Part shown: in pieces, positions 5,982 to 14,368 of the stretch | Layout of the letters: every line of letters starts with the position of its first letter | Numbering within the stretch: the first letter of the stretch is position 1 | Assembly: GCA_903853895.1 (NCBI GenBank) | Contig: CAINUX010000232.1 | Location: forward strand, 1 to 49,599 | From: an uncultured beta proteobacterium | Lineage (GTDB): Bacteria; Pseudomonadota; Gammaproteobacteria; Burkholderiales; Burkholderiaceae_C | Direction of reading: 5' to 3' | Length of the DNA: 49,599 bases | Notes under the pieces: model-generated | Told to the model about the DNA's origin: nothing | Seen by the model: only the letters and a program-made list of their open reading frames with translations | The model's database searches: none | Program-made: the position numbers and the translations under genes

Positions 5982-8767
5982 TTCTCCGGTTGTTGCTCTG
6001 CCTTTTTGTATTGCCCGGGGCGCAGCTGCCGCAATGCTTCTGCGCTGCGCTGCATCCACGGGTCCTGGTGGTCCTTGGACGCGCGCTGCACATTCTGGGT
6101 GTGCATGTCGGCCGCTTTCTCTTCGAACGGGAAGGCCTGTTCTTCCAGCAGCACGTCGTACTGCTCGCGCTCCAGCTTGTTGAGCTTCCTGGGTCGCTGG
6201 GATGCCAGCAGTGCCTTGCCAAAGTCGCTGTACACCAACGCAATGCGGTAGCTGGCCTCGGTCGTCACATCGGCCACGCCATAGTCGGTGGCCACGGTGT
6301 AGGCCTTCAGGGCGTCTTCCATCCTGGCCTTCTTGAGCTTGAGCTGTTTTTGCAGCGGCTCGGTCAGTGCGACCTTGCGGTAGGCCTCGGCCACTGGTTC
6401 CGCCAGCGCAAGCGCCGCCGTGGCGCCCAGGTAGCGGGTGCGGTCGGTGCGGGTGCTGCCACCGTTCTGGTCAGCCTGAAAAATATCCTTCATCAGTGCC
6501 AGGTTGCGGCCGGGGTTGTGTTCCTCCCGGGCGATGTTGGATAGGCGCCAGCGCGCCTCCATGGCGGCCTCCAGCGGCTGCGGGTTTTGCGCCAGGTAAC
6601 GCTCGTAGGCCTTGGTCGCCAGGGGGCGGGCGTTGGCCTTCTCGTGCAGTTCGGCCGCCTGCCACAGGGCAGCGCGGGCCATGGCCGGGTCCTTGTGGGT
6701 GGTGGCCATGCGCTCGAATTCCGTTGCTGCGTTGGCCCATTGGCCCTGTTCGACATAGACCACCGCGAGCTTGCTGCCGACCTCCGATTGCAACGGGTTG
6801 GCTGGATAGCGCTTGCGGAAGTCTTCCAGTATGCGGGCTGCGTTGTCCCAGTCTTTCAGCGCGATCAGCGCGGCCGCGGCGTCGTACTGCGCGGCGGCCA
6901 GCACCGGTGATTGGGGGGCTGCCGTGCTGGTCACGCGTTCGAAATGCCCAACGGCATCGCGCGTCTGCCCGCTGGCAATGGCTTGCTCACCCTGCTTGTA
7001 GATGGCGGCGGCCTGGCGCTCCAGCAGGGCGTCGCGCCCTGCATCCTTATCCGGTGTCAGCTGCAGCACCTGGCCATAAGCCTTTTCAGCGCCGTCAAAC
7101 GCACCGGCTTCAAACCGGGTGTGGGCCAGCACGGTCCAGGCCACGCGGCGCTGTGCGTTGGGTGCGGGCGGTTGCAGGTCGAGCACCTGCTGCGCAACAG
7201 TGGCCGCCTGTTGCGGGTCCTTCAGCGTGTACAAGGTTTGCGCGGCATTCGCAAGCACCGGTGCGGCGCGCGCATCGCTGCCAAAGGTCTGTACAAAGCG
7301 CAGCGCGCTGGCCACGCCGTTCTGTTGCAAGGCCGGTAGTTCCGCGCTGCTGGCCTTCTTTTGTTGCTGGGCATAGGCCAGCAGCGCGGCATAGCCCGCG
7401 TCGGCGCTGGCGGCATGTACGGGGTAGTCATAGGCGGCCTTCTCGTACTCGGTGGTTGCTAGTGCAAATTGGTCATCCTCAAACAGCAGCTCGGCCAGCA
7501 GGAAGTTGTTCTGGGCAGCCTGCGCATCGTGGGGGAAGGCGGCCAGGTAGTCGCGGTACCAGCGCACGGCCTGCTGGTAGTCGGTGCTGGCCTTGCTCTT
7601 TTGCGCGCTGGCGTGGTAGTGACGGGCCAACTCGGCCATATGGGTCTGTACCAGGGGTTGCGCCTTCTGCCAGCCCTCGGGGTTGCTTTGGCGAAACGCG
7701 CTGCTGCTGCCGTAGCGGGCCACGTACTCTGTCTTGGCCTCCAGCGCCAGTGTGGCAAAACCATTGCGCTCGTAGACCGCAATCACGCGCGACTGAAATA
7801 GCGGCGCCTGCGCATCGAGCGGGCGGGTGCGCGCGAACAGCGCAAAGGTGTCGGCGGCATCCTTCACGCGCTCTTGCTTGAGGTAGAGCTCGCCCAATTG
7901 TTCGTAGACGCGAAACGCATAAGCCTGGCGCTCGGGTGACTGGATGTAGGGCGCAATCGACTCGGCACCCCTAAGGTTGGTCAGGCTCAGGCTGGTGACG
8001 CGAAACGTGTCCTCGACCAGCTCGCGGTCGGCCCGGCTCAGACCTTCCAGCGTTTCCAGCGCGCCGCCATCGGCATGCCGGCCTAGCTTGAGATCCAGAA
8101 CACCGAAGAACGACTGCACGGCTTCATCGAGCTTGCCCTGTTTGAACTGTGACCAGCCCTGCATATACAGCGCACGGTCGTGGTAGCGGCTGGCGGTGCC
8201 TTTTTGCAGCACCGTGGCATAGGCTTTTTCGGCGGCGGCATAGTTGCGTACGGTAAACAGCAGTTCACCGCGGCGGAACTGGGCCTCCTCAATGAGTGCG
8301 GTTGCTGGGTAATCTTTGACCAGGCGGTCCAGCGTCTTCAGTGCCGCTTCCAGATCGCCGCCCTGTTCCTGCGCCCGGGCCAGCTGGTACATCACGCGGT
8401 CATTGCCAGGGCTGTTGGGGAAGGTCTTGAGCACGTCCTGGTAGCGCGCTACGGCGGCGCGGTAGTCGGGCGCGCCGGTGGCTTGCGCGTTCTCGTTGCG
8501 GATGTTGGCGCTGTCCATCTCCAGGTCGCCGATGCGGCGCATCGCCTCTTCGCGCTGCGGCGCGCGGGGAGCCACCGCCAGAAAACTGTTGTAGGCGGCA
8601 ATGGCCTGGGCGGGCTGGATGGGTACGCCGGGGTCTTTGACGACATTCACCGTGCGGCCCGCCAGGGTCTTGAGCGTGGGTTCGTTGTCCGGTGTGCCAC
8701 GCTGCTTGCCAGCGCAGGCGGCCAACAGGCACACCATGAGCACACTTAAATTAAGGTTTGGTCGCAC
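5972..8767 (-). CDS. Large TPR lipoprotein (outer-membrane or periplasmic scaffold)
   Basis: This lipoprotein of about 931 residues starts at the GTG at 8767, which has a GGAGG six bases upstream and overlaps the end of the previous TPR gene by 17 bases. The signal MRPNLNLSVLMVCLLAAC ends in a lipobox (LAAC, Cys18). The rest is almost entirely helical repeats of TPR/Sel-like type, with recurrent A..Y..VL..FP and A..L..YP.. phases (for example YRAAVARYQDVLKTFPNSP and YRDYLAAFPHDAQAAQNNFL), and a charged, glutamine-rich C-terminus. TPR proteins of this size with ExbB/ExbD/AgmX neighbours occur in the Myxococcus gliding (Glt/Agl) machinery, where they are periplasmic scaffolds. No enzymatic motif is visible. 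Confidence 0.88.
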   Translation of the reverse strand: MRPNLNLSVLMVCLLAACAGKQRGTPDNEPTLKTLAGRTVNVVKDPGVPIQPAQAIAAYNSFLAVAPRAPQREEAMRRIGDLEMDSANIRNENAQATGAPDYRAAVARYQDVLKTFPNSPGNDRVMYQLARAQEQGGDLEAALKTLDRLVKDYPATALIEEAQFRRGELLFTVRNYAAAEKAYATVLQKGTASRYHDRALYMQGWSQFKQGKLDEAVQSFFGVLDLKLGRHADGGALETLEGLSRADRELVEDTFRVTSLSLTNLRGAESIAPYIQSPERQAYAFRVYEQLGELYLKQERVKDAADTFALFARTRPLDAQAPLFQSRVIAVYERNGFATLALEAKTEYVARYGSSSAFRQSNPEGWQKAQPLVQTHMAELARHYHASAQKSKASTDYQQAVRWYRDYLAAFPHDAQAAQNNFLLAELLFEDDQFALATTEYEKAAYDYPVHAASADAGYAALLAYAQQQKKASSAELPALQQNGVASALRFVQTFGSDARAAPVLANAAQTLYTLKDPQQAATVAQQVLDLQPPAPNAQRRVAWTVLAHTRFEAGAFDGAEKAYGQVLQLTPDKDAGRDALLERQAAAIYKQGEQAIASGQTRDAVGHFERVTSTAAPQSPVLAAAQYDAAAALIALKDWDNAARILEDFRKRYPANPLQSEVGSKLAVVYVEQGQWANAATEFERMATTHKDPAMARAALWQAAELHEKANARPLATKAYERYLAQNPQPLEAAMEARWRLSNIAREEHNPGRNLALMKDIFQADQNGGSTRTDRTRYLGATAALALAEPVAEAYRKVALTEPLQKQLKLKKARMEDALKAYTVATDYGVADVTTEASYRIALVYSDFGKALLASQRPRKLNKLEREQYDVLLEEQAFPFEEKAADMHTQNVQRASKDHQDPWMQRSAEALRQLRPGQYKKAEQQPEKTP

Positions 8768-10706
8768 GGCCGGCCTCCGGTGCAGGGGTGGCGCGTTCCG
8801 TCGCGCGGTCGCTGGTGTGGTCGGTATTGCGGTCATACAACTGGGCCAGCGCAAAGCGTGCCTGGGTGGAGTACTGCCCCAAGCGTTCTTGCTGGCGTGC
8901 CAATGCGGCGATGGCAATGACCTGCACGGCCTGCTGCTGTTCTTTGCTGAGCGCGGCCACGCGGGGCAGCATGGCATCGATCACCGGACTCATGGCTGCA
9001 ATGCGCTGGGCAAAGGCGTCAAAGCGCACCGGCTCGTCACGTTGGGCCTGGGCCAGTGCGGCGTCCAGGCGCTGCGCGGTGGCCAGTTCGTCCTGAATAG
9101 TTTGCAGTTGCTTTTTCGCCTGCCAGACGCGCCCGGGGTAATCCTGGGCCAGCTGCCAGGTGAGCGCCCCGGCGGCCAGGCGCACCCGATTGCGCGCGGT
9201 GGTGGATTCGTCGCTATCGGATGCGCCTTTCAGCGCCGTCTGCACCCGGGCCACGCGGTCCAGCAGGGCGAGCTGTTTGGCATCGGCAAAGGCCACGCCG
9301 TCGGCGGCCGTCTCACCGGCTGTGACCAGCGCGCTGGCGGCGGCATGGCGTTGCTGCAGCGGGCCGATGGCGATCTCGCTGGCGCGCTGGCGGACTAGTG
9401 GCAGCCGTTCGGCAAAGGCCTTGCGGCGGTTGACCAGCATGTCGTCAAACACACTGAGCTTGTCGCGCCACTCCTGCAGATTGCGGGTGAGGAACAACAG
9501 GTCGCGGTAGTTCTTCAGGGCCTCCTGGAATTCATGCTGCGCCAGAACCGTGGCCAGGTGGCTGGCGTGGGGCATGTCGGGCAGTTCACGCACACCCCAG
9601 AACCAGCCCATCTCGTCGCCGGGGTTGCGCTCCACCAAGGCATTGACCAGCGTGCCGGTCTGGATCGCCGCAATGGATTCATTCAGGGCCGTGGATTCGC
9701 GGGTGAAGGTGGCGATGGCCTGCTCGTAGCCCTGGGCAGCTTGCCCGTAGGCGCCGAGTTCGGCATAGGCGTAGGGCACGGCGATCTGGGCCTCCAGCAC
9801 GGCCGAGTCGGAAACGTCGCGCTGGCTCAACTCCAGCCAGGGCGCCAGGGCCTGGGCGGTTTCCTTGCGTGCGGACGCGGCCCAGCCCAGGCCCAACAGC
9901 GCCTTGTTGGCCTGTGGGCTTTTGAGGCGCACACGCTCCAGGTAGGTGCTGGCTTGCTGCTGGCGGTTGTCCGCCAGGGCGGCAAAGCCCAAGGCCACGT
10001 TGGCACGGTCGCGCAGGCCCCGGTATTCCTCGTCTTCGGCCGTCGCACGGCCCAACTCGTCCAGCACCGCTGTGCCGCGATCGGTTTCACCGGCCTTGAT
10101 CAGTGCAATGCCCAGGTTGTAGCGGGCGTAGCGGGCACTGGGGGCCTTGCTGTCTACTGTTGCCAGTGTGGTGGCCGCAGCCGCGTACTCACCGCGTGCC
10201 ATCTGCACATGGGCTTGCAACAACACGCGGTCCTCTTGCAGTGCAGGGGGCAGGGCAGTGCCAATGCGCGCCAATGCGTCCTGCGCCTCTGCCAGGTAGT
10301 CGCGCTGGTAGCGGATCTTGGCCAGGAAATACCAGGCACGGTCGCGGGTGGCTGGCGTGGCGCCCATATCAATCAGGCGTGTAAACAGGTCACCGGCCTG
10401 GCGGTGCAAACCGTAGGACAACAGAATGCCGCCGCGCAACACCTCTGCCTCTTCGGCGTGGTGCGAGACCCGGCCAAAGTGTTGTGATGCCATCAACTGG
10501 GTCAGTGCACTGAAGTACTGCTCCTGGAAGTACTGGTACAGGGTGTCGCCGTAGTGCGGGTCTTTCACTTCACCCGACGGTTCGGCCCGCAGGCTGGTGG
10601 CGCATGTCAGGGTCAGCACGGTACCCAGGGCCAGCAGCCACGGACGCAGGACCAAACGGGTGGGCAATGGCAGGCGCATTGGCGTTACTTCTACGGTCAC
10701 TGTCAC
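8751..10706 (-). CDS. TPR-repeat periplasmic protein
   Basis: This 651-residue protein has a start overlapping the upstream stop (GTG at 10706, GTGA overlap). An alternative ATG at 10679 leads directly into the signal peptide (RLVLRPWLLALGTVLTLTCATSLRA). The mature part has TPR-like repeats to about residue 340 (EAEVLRGGILLSYGLHRQAGDLF, ARYNLGIALIKAGETDRG). A longer helical, probably coiled-coil C-terminal half follows, ending in a threonine/proline-rich tail. A short aromatic segment GDEMGWFWGVRELPDMPHA near the middle breaks the repeat pattern. It is probably a soluble periplasmic partner of the TPR lipoprotein encoded next. Confidence 0.87.
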   Translation of the reverse strand: MTVTVEVTPMRLPLPTRLVLRPWLLALGTVLTLTCATSLRAEPSGEVKDPHYGDTLYQYFQEQYFSALTQLMASQHFGRVSHHAEEAEVLRGGILLSYGLHRQAGDLFTRLIDMGATPATRDRAWYFLAKIRYQRDYLAEAQDALARIGTALPPALQEDRVLLQAHVQMARGEYAAAATTLATVDSKAPSARYARYNLGIALIKAGETDRGTAVLDELGRATAEDEEYRGLRDRANVALGFAALADNRQQQASTYLERVRLKSPQANKALLGLGWAASARKETAQALAPWLELSQRDVSDSAVLEAQIAVPYAYAELGAYGQAAQGYEQAIATFTRESTALNESIAAIQTGTLVNALVERNPGDEMGWFWGVRELPDMPHASHLATVLAQHEFQEALKNYRDLLFLTRNLQEWRDKLSVFDDMLVNRRKAFAERLPLVRQRASEIAIGPLQQRHAAASALVTAGETAADGVAFADAKQLALLDRVARVQTALKGASDSDESTTARNRVRLAAGALTWQLAQDYPGRVWQAKKQLQTIQDELATAQRLDAALAQAQRDEPVRFDAFAQRIAAMSPVIDAMLPRVAALSKEQQQAVQVIAIAALARQQERLGQYSTQARFALAQLYDRNTDHTSDRATERATPAPEAGRATKP

Positions 10707-11272
10707 TGCCAGAGCTTGATGTCGAATTCGGGCTGCAGCTTGGCTGAAGAGTCCCGGATGCGCAGCTCGGCGTACTTGGCCTGGGTGTCCTTGTCGAAAC
10801 GGATGGTCGCACCCCGTTTGTAGTCACGCACATGCGGTCCGCGACCGGTGAAGAAGGCCACCAGTTCATGGGTGCCGGCGCGCAGGTTGCCAATGTAGAG
10901 CCGCTGCACGCCACCGCGGTGCAGGGCCTGCACTTCCCGCGGGGTGTACAGGTAGTTGGCCACCAGCTTGTCGTCGATCTTGACCTGCACGGACTCCAGC
11001 TCAAACATCTTGCCCACGTCCATGGACACAAACAGCGCCACCTGGGTGTTGGCGGGGAACAGCAGTTCTTCCTCCAGCACCAGCAAGTCGCGGTTGAGTG
11101 CGATGACATCGCTCTTGAGGTCCTGGATGCGGGTGTCCAGCACGGCGGATTCGGTGGGAGTGGCCGGGGCGGTCGTTGTGACCGGTGCGGTCGGTGTATC
11201 GGCAGACCAGGCGGTGCCCAGCGTGCACACACACATCAGGCTGACGGTCAGATGGCGCAGGAGTTGGATCAT
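10703..11272 (-). CDS. Exported coiled-coil protein of unknown function
   Basis: This 189-residue protein has a clear signal peptide (MIQLLRHLTVSLMCVCTLGTAWSA). A threonine/proline-rich linker follows, then a short coiled coil (DTRIQDLKSDVIALNRDLLVLEEELLF, about 45-71) and a beta-rich C-terminal domain (VALFVSMDVGKMFELESVQVKIDDKLV...GTHELVAFFTGRG). I do not recognise the family by name. The ATG at 11272 lacks a strong ribosome-binding site; in-frame ATGs at 11326 and 11335 sit behind AAAGG and could give a longer n-region. It is the first gene after the repeat-rich gap and overlaps the TPR gene by four bases, so it belongs to the same complex. Confidence 0.75.
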   Translation of the reverse strand: MIQLLRHLTVSLMCVCTLGTAWSADTPTAPVTTTAPATPTESAVLDTRIQDLKSDVIALNRDLLVLEEELLFPANTQVALFVSMDVGKMFELESVQVKIDDKLVANYLYTPREVQALHRGGVQRLYIGNLRAGTHELVAFFTGRGPHVRDYKRGATIRFDKDTQAKYAELRIRDSSAKLQPEFDIKLWQ

Positions 11273-11358
11273 TCGGGATTGCCCATTGTGAAATTGATGG
11301 CTTTGGCGACGGTTCTTGGCGGGCATTGCAGTCATTCCTTTTGGCGCTGGTTTGGCGG

Positions 11359-11509
11359 GGTCGGTGGGCCGGGTGTCCCTTCTATGGCCCACGCTCGCGG
11401 GCAGTGGTTTTGGGTACTCTTTTGTTTTTGCGTTAACGCGGTTGTTGGGGCGCCTGTTTTTGTCGCAACCGCGAATGGGGCCGACGAAGGGACACCCGGC
11501 CCACCGACC
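11359..11509. repeat. Perfect 24-bp inverted repeat (long hairpin)
   Basis: Bases 11359-11382 are the exact reverse complement of 11486-11509 and enclose about 103 bases. The left arm continues the repeat that is also found near 49446. Transcribed from either strand this would form a very stable stem. Confidence 0.9.
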
Positions 11510-11708
11510 TGGCGGCGCGTGGTGTTGAATGCTACAAAATGCATAGCTATCGATGCATATTCCACGAGGGCTAGCGGCCTGTTTTGCTTGTAGCCTTTTC
11601 CCAACTCTGCGCCCCAACACCTCGCCCCCAAGGCGGGTGGCATGGCGGGCGGGCGCAGGCCGCACTCGCGGTTGCCACAGAACAGGCGTACCAACCACCG
11701 CGTTAACG
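11431..11708. repeat. Imperfect ~44-bp inverted repeat interlocked with the first
   Basis: 11431-11474 and the reverse complement of 11666-11708 match at roughly 80-85% with one single-base indel. Both contain CGTTAACGCGG, CGCCTGTT and GCAACCGCGA. The arms interlock with the 24-bp inverted repeat and enclose a copy of the dispersed repeat, so the block looks built up by repeated insertion or duplication. Confidence 0.8.
11528..11585 (-). repeat. Dispersed 'LALVEY' repeat, copy A
   Basis: On the minus strand the copy reads AAAAC..GCCGCTAGCCC, then TCGTGGAATAT, then GCTA-N9-TAGC (GCTATGCATTTTGTAGC). It would translate as LALVEYASIAMHFVAF. It shares its core with the copies at 25446-25503, 26259-26317 and 48868-48925. 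Confidence 0.8.
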
Positions 11709-11841
11709 TAGCAGCAGTGGACAACCCAACAAGGCCGCCCGCGACGCGAGCCGGAGAACGACTGCCATGTCGCCCGCCGTGCGTAGTCGTTTCGTGCGCC
11801 ACAAAAGTTTCGTGCGTCAAATCGGATCACGGTCGGGTGCA

Positions 11842-12963
11842 TCAGAAAGTGGCTGTCAGGTAGACCTGCAGCACGTTGGCGTTGTAGGCGTAAGGCTGAC
11901 CGGTTCGGATGTCGGTGAAATCGCTGAACTTGAAGCGGGTGTACTCATACGCCGCATTGAGCTTGAGCACCGACGTGCCCGCCACCCGGCCCAGCTTGTA
12001 GGCCACCTTGGCACCAAGACCGATGCTGTCGAAAGTGCTCAGTTGCCGGTTGCGCGAAAGGTAGGTGGTCTCCGTGGTGGCGTTGTCGCTGTAAAACAGG
12101 GCTTTGTCCTGCCGGTAGAAACGCAGCGACGTATCGGCCAGCCATTGCTCCCCAAAATAGCGGCTGTAGCCTAGCGCGGCGGTGTGCGCCTTGATGTCCC
12201 AGGTGTCCCAGAAGTAGCGGTAGTCCACGTGGACGGCGTCACGCGTGCCCAGGTCGCCGATCAGGCGGAATTTGACCGCCCGCGCCGAGCGGGTGCGCGG
12301 CGTGCGCTCTGGCACCACGGCACCAAAAACCCGCGCGACACGGTAGGGGCTGCCGAGGAATCCATCGTCAGCCAGGGCCTCGGCGTTGGCGCTCATGACC
12401 CAGCGCGGCGACAGGACCTGTGTAACTCCCAACCGGTACTGCCAGTGGGCGGCTTCGTCGGCAAATTCTGGCGCGCCTTGCTTGCTGATCTGGTCGTTGC
12501 TGCGCGTAAATCCCAGGCTCACCGAGGTCATGCCGCCAAACGTGTCCTGGGTGATGTCGAAGCCGACACTGTTGGCCGTGTAGTCACCTTCCTTGCTGGA
12601 GGTCGTCGTCAGCGACAGTTTGGCATCGCGGTATACGTACTCGGCGCCCAGGCCGTATTCCGTGCGCTGCTCGCTGTAGGGGCTGGCGGTGGTGACCACG
12701 TCAATCGATGCGTTGCTGACCGCGTCGACGTAGTAGCTGGCTGACAGCGACACCTTGTCGGCGAGTTGTTTGCGCACCAGTAGCGCCGGCCCATTGGCAC
12801 TGACGCCGCCGCCGTTGTAGGAGTGGAACAGGGCTTCGCCAGAGTCTTCCGGCAGGTCCACCGCGCGTGCGCCGCTCGCGGCCAGCACGCCACCCAGCAG
12901 TGCGGGCAGGTGGCGCAGCAGGCCCCACCGCACGCCCGCCTTGGTATTGTCAGTTGCAGCCAC
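11842..12963 (-). CDS. DUF3570 outer-membrane beta-barrel protein
   Basis: This protein of about 373 residues has a signal peptide (LLRHLPALLGGVLAASGARA) and a mature sequence of alternating amphipathic strands ending in an aromatic residue (VLQVYLTATF), as in outer-membrane barrels. The SYNGGGVSANGPALLVRKQLADKVSLSASYYVDAVSNASIDVVTTASPY segment near the start of the mature protein is the hallmark I know from DUF3570. The start is the GTG at 12963, six bases after GGGAGG, overlapping the DUF4266 gene by 14 bases. DUF3570, DUF4266, thioredoxin and ApbE genes side by side is a recurrent grouping as I recall it. The function is unknown; a redox-linked outer-membrane partner for DUF4266 is inference. 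Confidence 0.88.
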   Translation of the reverse strand: MAATDNTKAGVRWGLLRHLPALLGGVLAASGARAVDLPEDSGEALFHSYNGGGVSANGPALLVRKQLADKVSLSASYYVDAVSNASIDVVTTASPYSEQRTEYGLGAEYVYRDAKLSLTTTSSKEGDYTANSVGFDITQDTFGGMTSVSLGFTRSNDQISKQGAPEFADEAAHWQYRLGVTQVLSPRWVMSANAEALADDGFLGSPYRVARVFGAVVPERTPRTRSARAVKFRLIGDLGTRDAVHVDYRYFWDTWDIKAHTAALGYSRYFGEQWLADTSLRFYRQDKALFYSDNATTETTYLSRNRQLSTFDSIGLGAKVAYKLGRVAGTSVLKLNAAYEYTRFKFSDFTDIRTGQPYAYNANVLQVYLTATF

Positions 12964-13180
12964 AACCACCTCCCTGCACGCCGGTCGCGCCGCGCGCGCC
13001 TTCGCGCACATTGCGTACGTGTTCAAAATGCTTTTCGGCCAGCGACTCGCGTGAGAATTGCATGATGGGGTCGGCCAGGTGTTCGCGCTCGTAGGGCTTG
13101 ACCCAGGGCTGCAGGGCGCAGCCAGCCTGCATAACCGTGCCAAGCAGCACGACGGTGGTCAGGAGTGTGCGGTCCGTCAT
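12950..13180 (-). CDS. DUF4266 small lipoprotein, possible ApbE flavinylation substrate
   Basis: This 76-residue protein has a signal peptide with a lipobox (MQAGC, Cys21). The DUF4266 pattern follows (WVKPYEREHLADPIMQF...AEKHFEHV), ending in a glycine/cysteine-rich tail GVQGGGCGCN. Just before the tail, EGARGATG resembles the D-G/A-x-S/T-G-A-T signature that ApbE modifies with FMN in NqrB, NqrC and RnfG; the acidic and S/T positions are not exact. The start overlaps the TlpA stop (ATGA), and its coding end supplies the ribosome-binding site of DUF3570. It probably sits on the periplasmic face of the outer membrane with the DUF3570 barrel. Confidence 0.88.
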   Translation of the reverse strand: MTDRTLLTTVVLLGTVMQAGCALQPWVKPYEREHLADPIMQFSRESLAEKHFEHVRNVREGARGATGVQGGGCGCN

Positions 13181-13710
13181 TTCAGAAGCCCCCGGATCTC
13201 TTTGTCGTAAATGTCTTCATATCCTGCGAGGTAGCCGGGGTGGATGTGGCGCACCCGGCCGTCCCGGTCAATGAGGACCGTGGTGGGCATGGTGCCCAGG
13301 TCATACAAGCGGCTGACGCCTTTGTCGGTGTCCAGCAGTACGGGGAATTTGAGGCCCAGCTTGGCTGCCACCTCGGTGGCGTGGCGCGCGTCGTCGTCGA
13401 TGTTGATGCCCAGCAGCACGAAGCCCGCTGCGCGGTACTTGTCATATAGCTTGTTCAACTGCGGCATCTCCTGGCGGCACGGCCCGCACCAGGTGGCCCA
13501 GAAGTTGATTAGCACCACCTGGCCGCGTTGCTCCTGCAGCCGCAGGTTCGGGCCCGAAGCCGTGCGCAGCGTGAAATCGGGTGCGGCGGCGCCGGGGCTG
13601 ACAGCGGCCAGTGCGCAACCAGCCACCGCAGCGAGTAGGCTGAACACCGCCAGCCGTCTCATGCGGCGAGGGTGAGGGAGCAAGGGGGAGGGAAGGTCCA
13701 TGGGGTTCAT
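13177..13710 (-). CDS. TlpA-like thioredoxin-fold protein, envelope-anchored
   Basis: This is a 177-residue redoxin. A hydrophobic N-terminal signal (RRLAVFSLLAAVAGC) carries a possible lipobox cysteine at residue 32. The thioredoxin domain has the WCGPC active site at residues 74-78, the cis-proline loop TMPTTVLIDRDG and the AAPDFTL N-terminal signature of TlpA/ResA proteins. Such proteins reduce periplasmic disulfides, often on apocytochromes before haem attachment. That fits neighbours with CXXCH-type motifs, or the two C-terminal cysteines of DUF4266. The ATG at 13710 lies four bases after the barrel-gene stop; ATG 13662 is a possible shorter start. Confidence 0.92.
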   Translation of the reverse strand: MNPMDLPSPLLPHPRRMRRLAVFSLLAAVAGCALAAVSPGAAAPDFTLRTASGPNLRLQEQRGQVVLINFWATWCGPCRQEMPQLNKLYDKYRAAGFVLLGINIDDDARHATEVAAKLGLKFPVLLDTDKGVSRLYDLGTMPTTVLIDRDGRVRHIHPGYLAGYEDIYDKEIRGLLK

Positions 13711-13713
13711 GGC

Positions 13714-14358
13714 CTAAAAGGCAGCCGTGAGGCCAATTGTGAATTCCAGGTTCTGCGTGGTCTGGTTTTTGCCCAGAAGGTCCAGGGAGAAGATGTGGTC
13801 GCGTGCATCGATCTGCACCGAGATGCTGTCGTTGAAGAAGACCCGCAGGCCGGAGCCGAAGTTGAACGTGGAGCGACGTTGCTGGTTGAACGAAGTGCTG
13901 CCGACCCCGCCAATCACGTAGAGCGAAAACGGCCAGGCACGTTTGTTGCCAAAGAACACCTCGCCGGGCAGCACGTTGTAGCCCACCGACAGGTTGTAGT
14001 AGCTCAGGTTTTCCAACTCATTGGCAAAGATTCCGCCGGGGAGAATCTGCCGGTAGTTGGTGTCACTGACCTGGGTCTGGGCAACCACCGCTTCGGCAAA
14101 AAAGTCCTCAGTGATGTGGTAACCCAGGCGCAGGCCACCCACCGTGCTGGAGCCAAAATTTTGCGTGGAGTAGGTGCCAACAAAAGCACCCACTTCAAAG
14201 TCGTTCGACGGAAAGCGTGGAAGTCGCACGTCCCGCCGGGTGACGCCGGGAACGATCACCTGTTCGGTGGGCGGCGCAGGGTCGGCTGCTAGGGCATAGA
14301 CGCTGCTTGTGAGAGAGACAAGGGCCAAGATAAGCTTGCGGACAGGTGTGGGGCGCAT
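13714..14358 (-). CDS. Outer-membrane beta-barrel protein (OmpW/OMP_b-brl-like)
   Basis: This is a small eight-strand-type barrel protein of about 214 residues. The start is the ATG at 14358 with GAGGA upstream; the frame is open further but overlaps the preceding gene. A signal peptide (KLILALVSLTSSVYALAA) precedes a barrel with alternating hydrophobic strands (FEVGAFVGTYSTQNFGSSTVGGLRLGYHI...) and a terminal LTAAF. It resembles the outer-membrane barrel family found beside ExbB/TPR/AgmX genes in deltaproteobacteria. No catalytic motif is visible. It probably anchors the complex in the outer membrane together with the SH3-containing barrel protein encoded just upstream. Confidence 0.85.
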   Translation of the reverse strand: MRPTPVRKLILALVSLTSSVYALAADPAPPTEQVIVPGVTRRDVRLPRFPSNDFEVGAFVGTYSTQNFGSSTVGGLRLGYHITEDFFAEAVVAQTQVSDTNYRQILPGGIFANELENLSYYNLSVGYNVLPGEVFFGNKRAWPFSLYVIGGVGSTSFNQQRRSTFNFGSGLRVFFNDSISVQIDARDHIFSLDLLGKNQTTQNLEFTIGLTAAF

Positions 14359-14368
14359 GGGGTGGTCC

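Larger units (their letters stand above)
11273..11841. repeat. Non-coding, repeat-rich gap inside the envelope cluster
   Basis: These 569 bases contain no convincing gene although several frames are open. They hold two large inverted repeats (11359-11509 and 11431-11708), one copy of the dispersed 'LALVEY' repeat (11528-11585, minus orientation) and one copy of a repeat shared with the right end of the window (11349-11378). Genes on either side overlap their neighbours tightly, so this insertion-like block splits the cluster into an upstream redox half and a downstream motor half. It may contain the promoter for the downstream half; I cannot identify one with confidence. Confidence 0.75.

Noticed and set aside
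6367..7881. A 504-codon plus-strand open frame opposite the TPR lipoprotein gene
   Set aside because: It is rich in arginine, proline and cysteine with no domain pattern and no ribosome-binding site. The minus-strand frame has clear TPR repeats and a lipobox. Long antisense frames are expected in DNA this GC-rich.
2829..11272. A standard Tol-Pal or TonB iron-uptake system
   Set aside because: There is no TolA, TolB or Pal gene and no TonB-dependent receptor. The TPR proteins, doubled ExbD and AgmX-type C-terminus point to the Agl/Glt-like group instead.
11332..11820. A 162-codon frame in the repeat-rich gap
   Set aside because: It reads straight through inverted repeats and the dispersed repeat; its only recognisable words (PLALVEY, PGPPTPP) are the repeats themselves.
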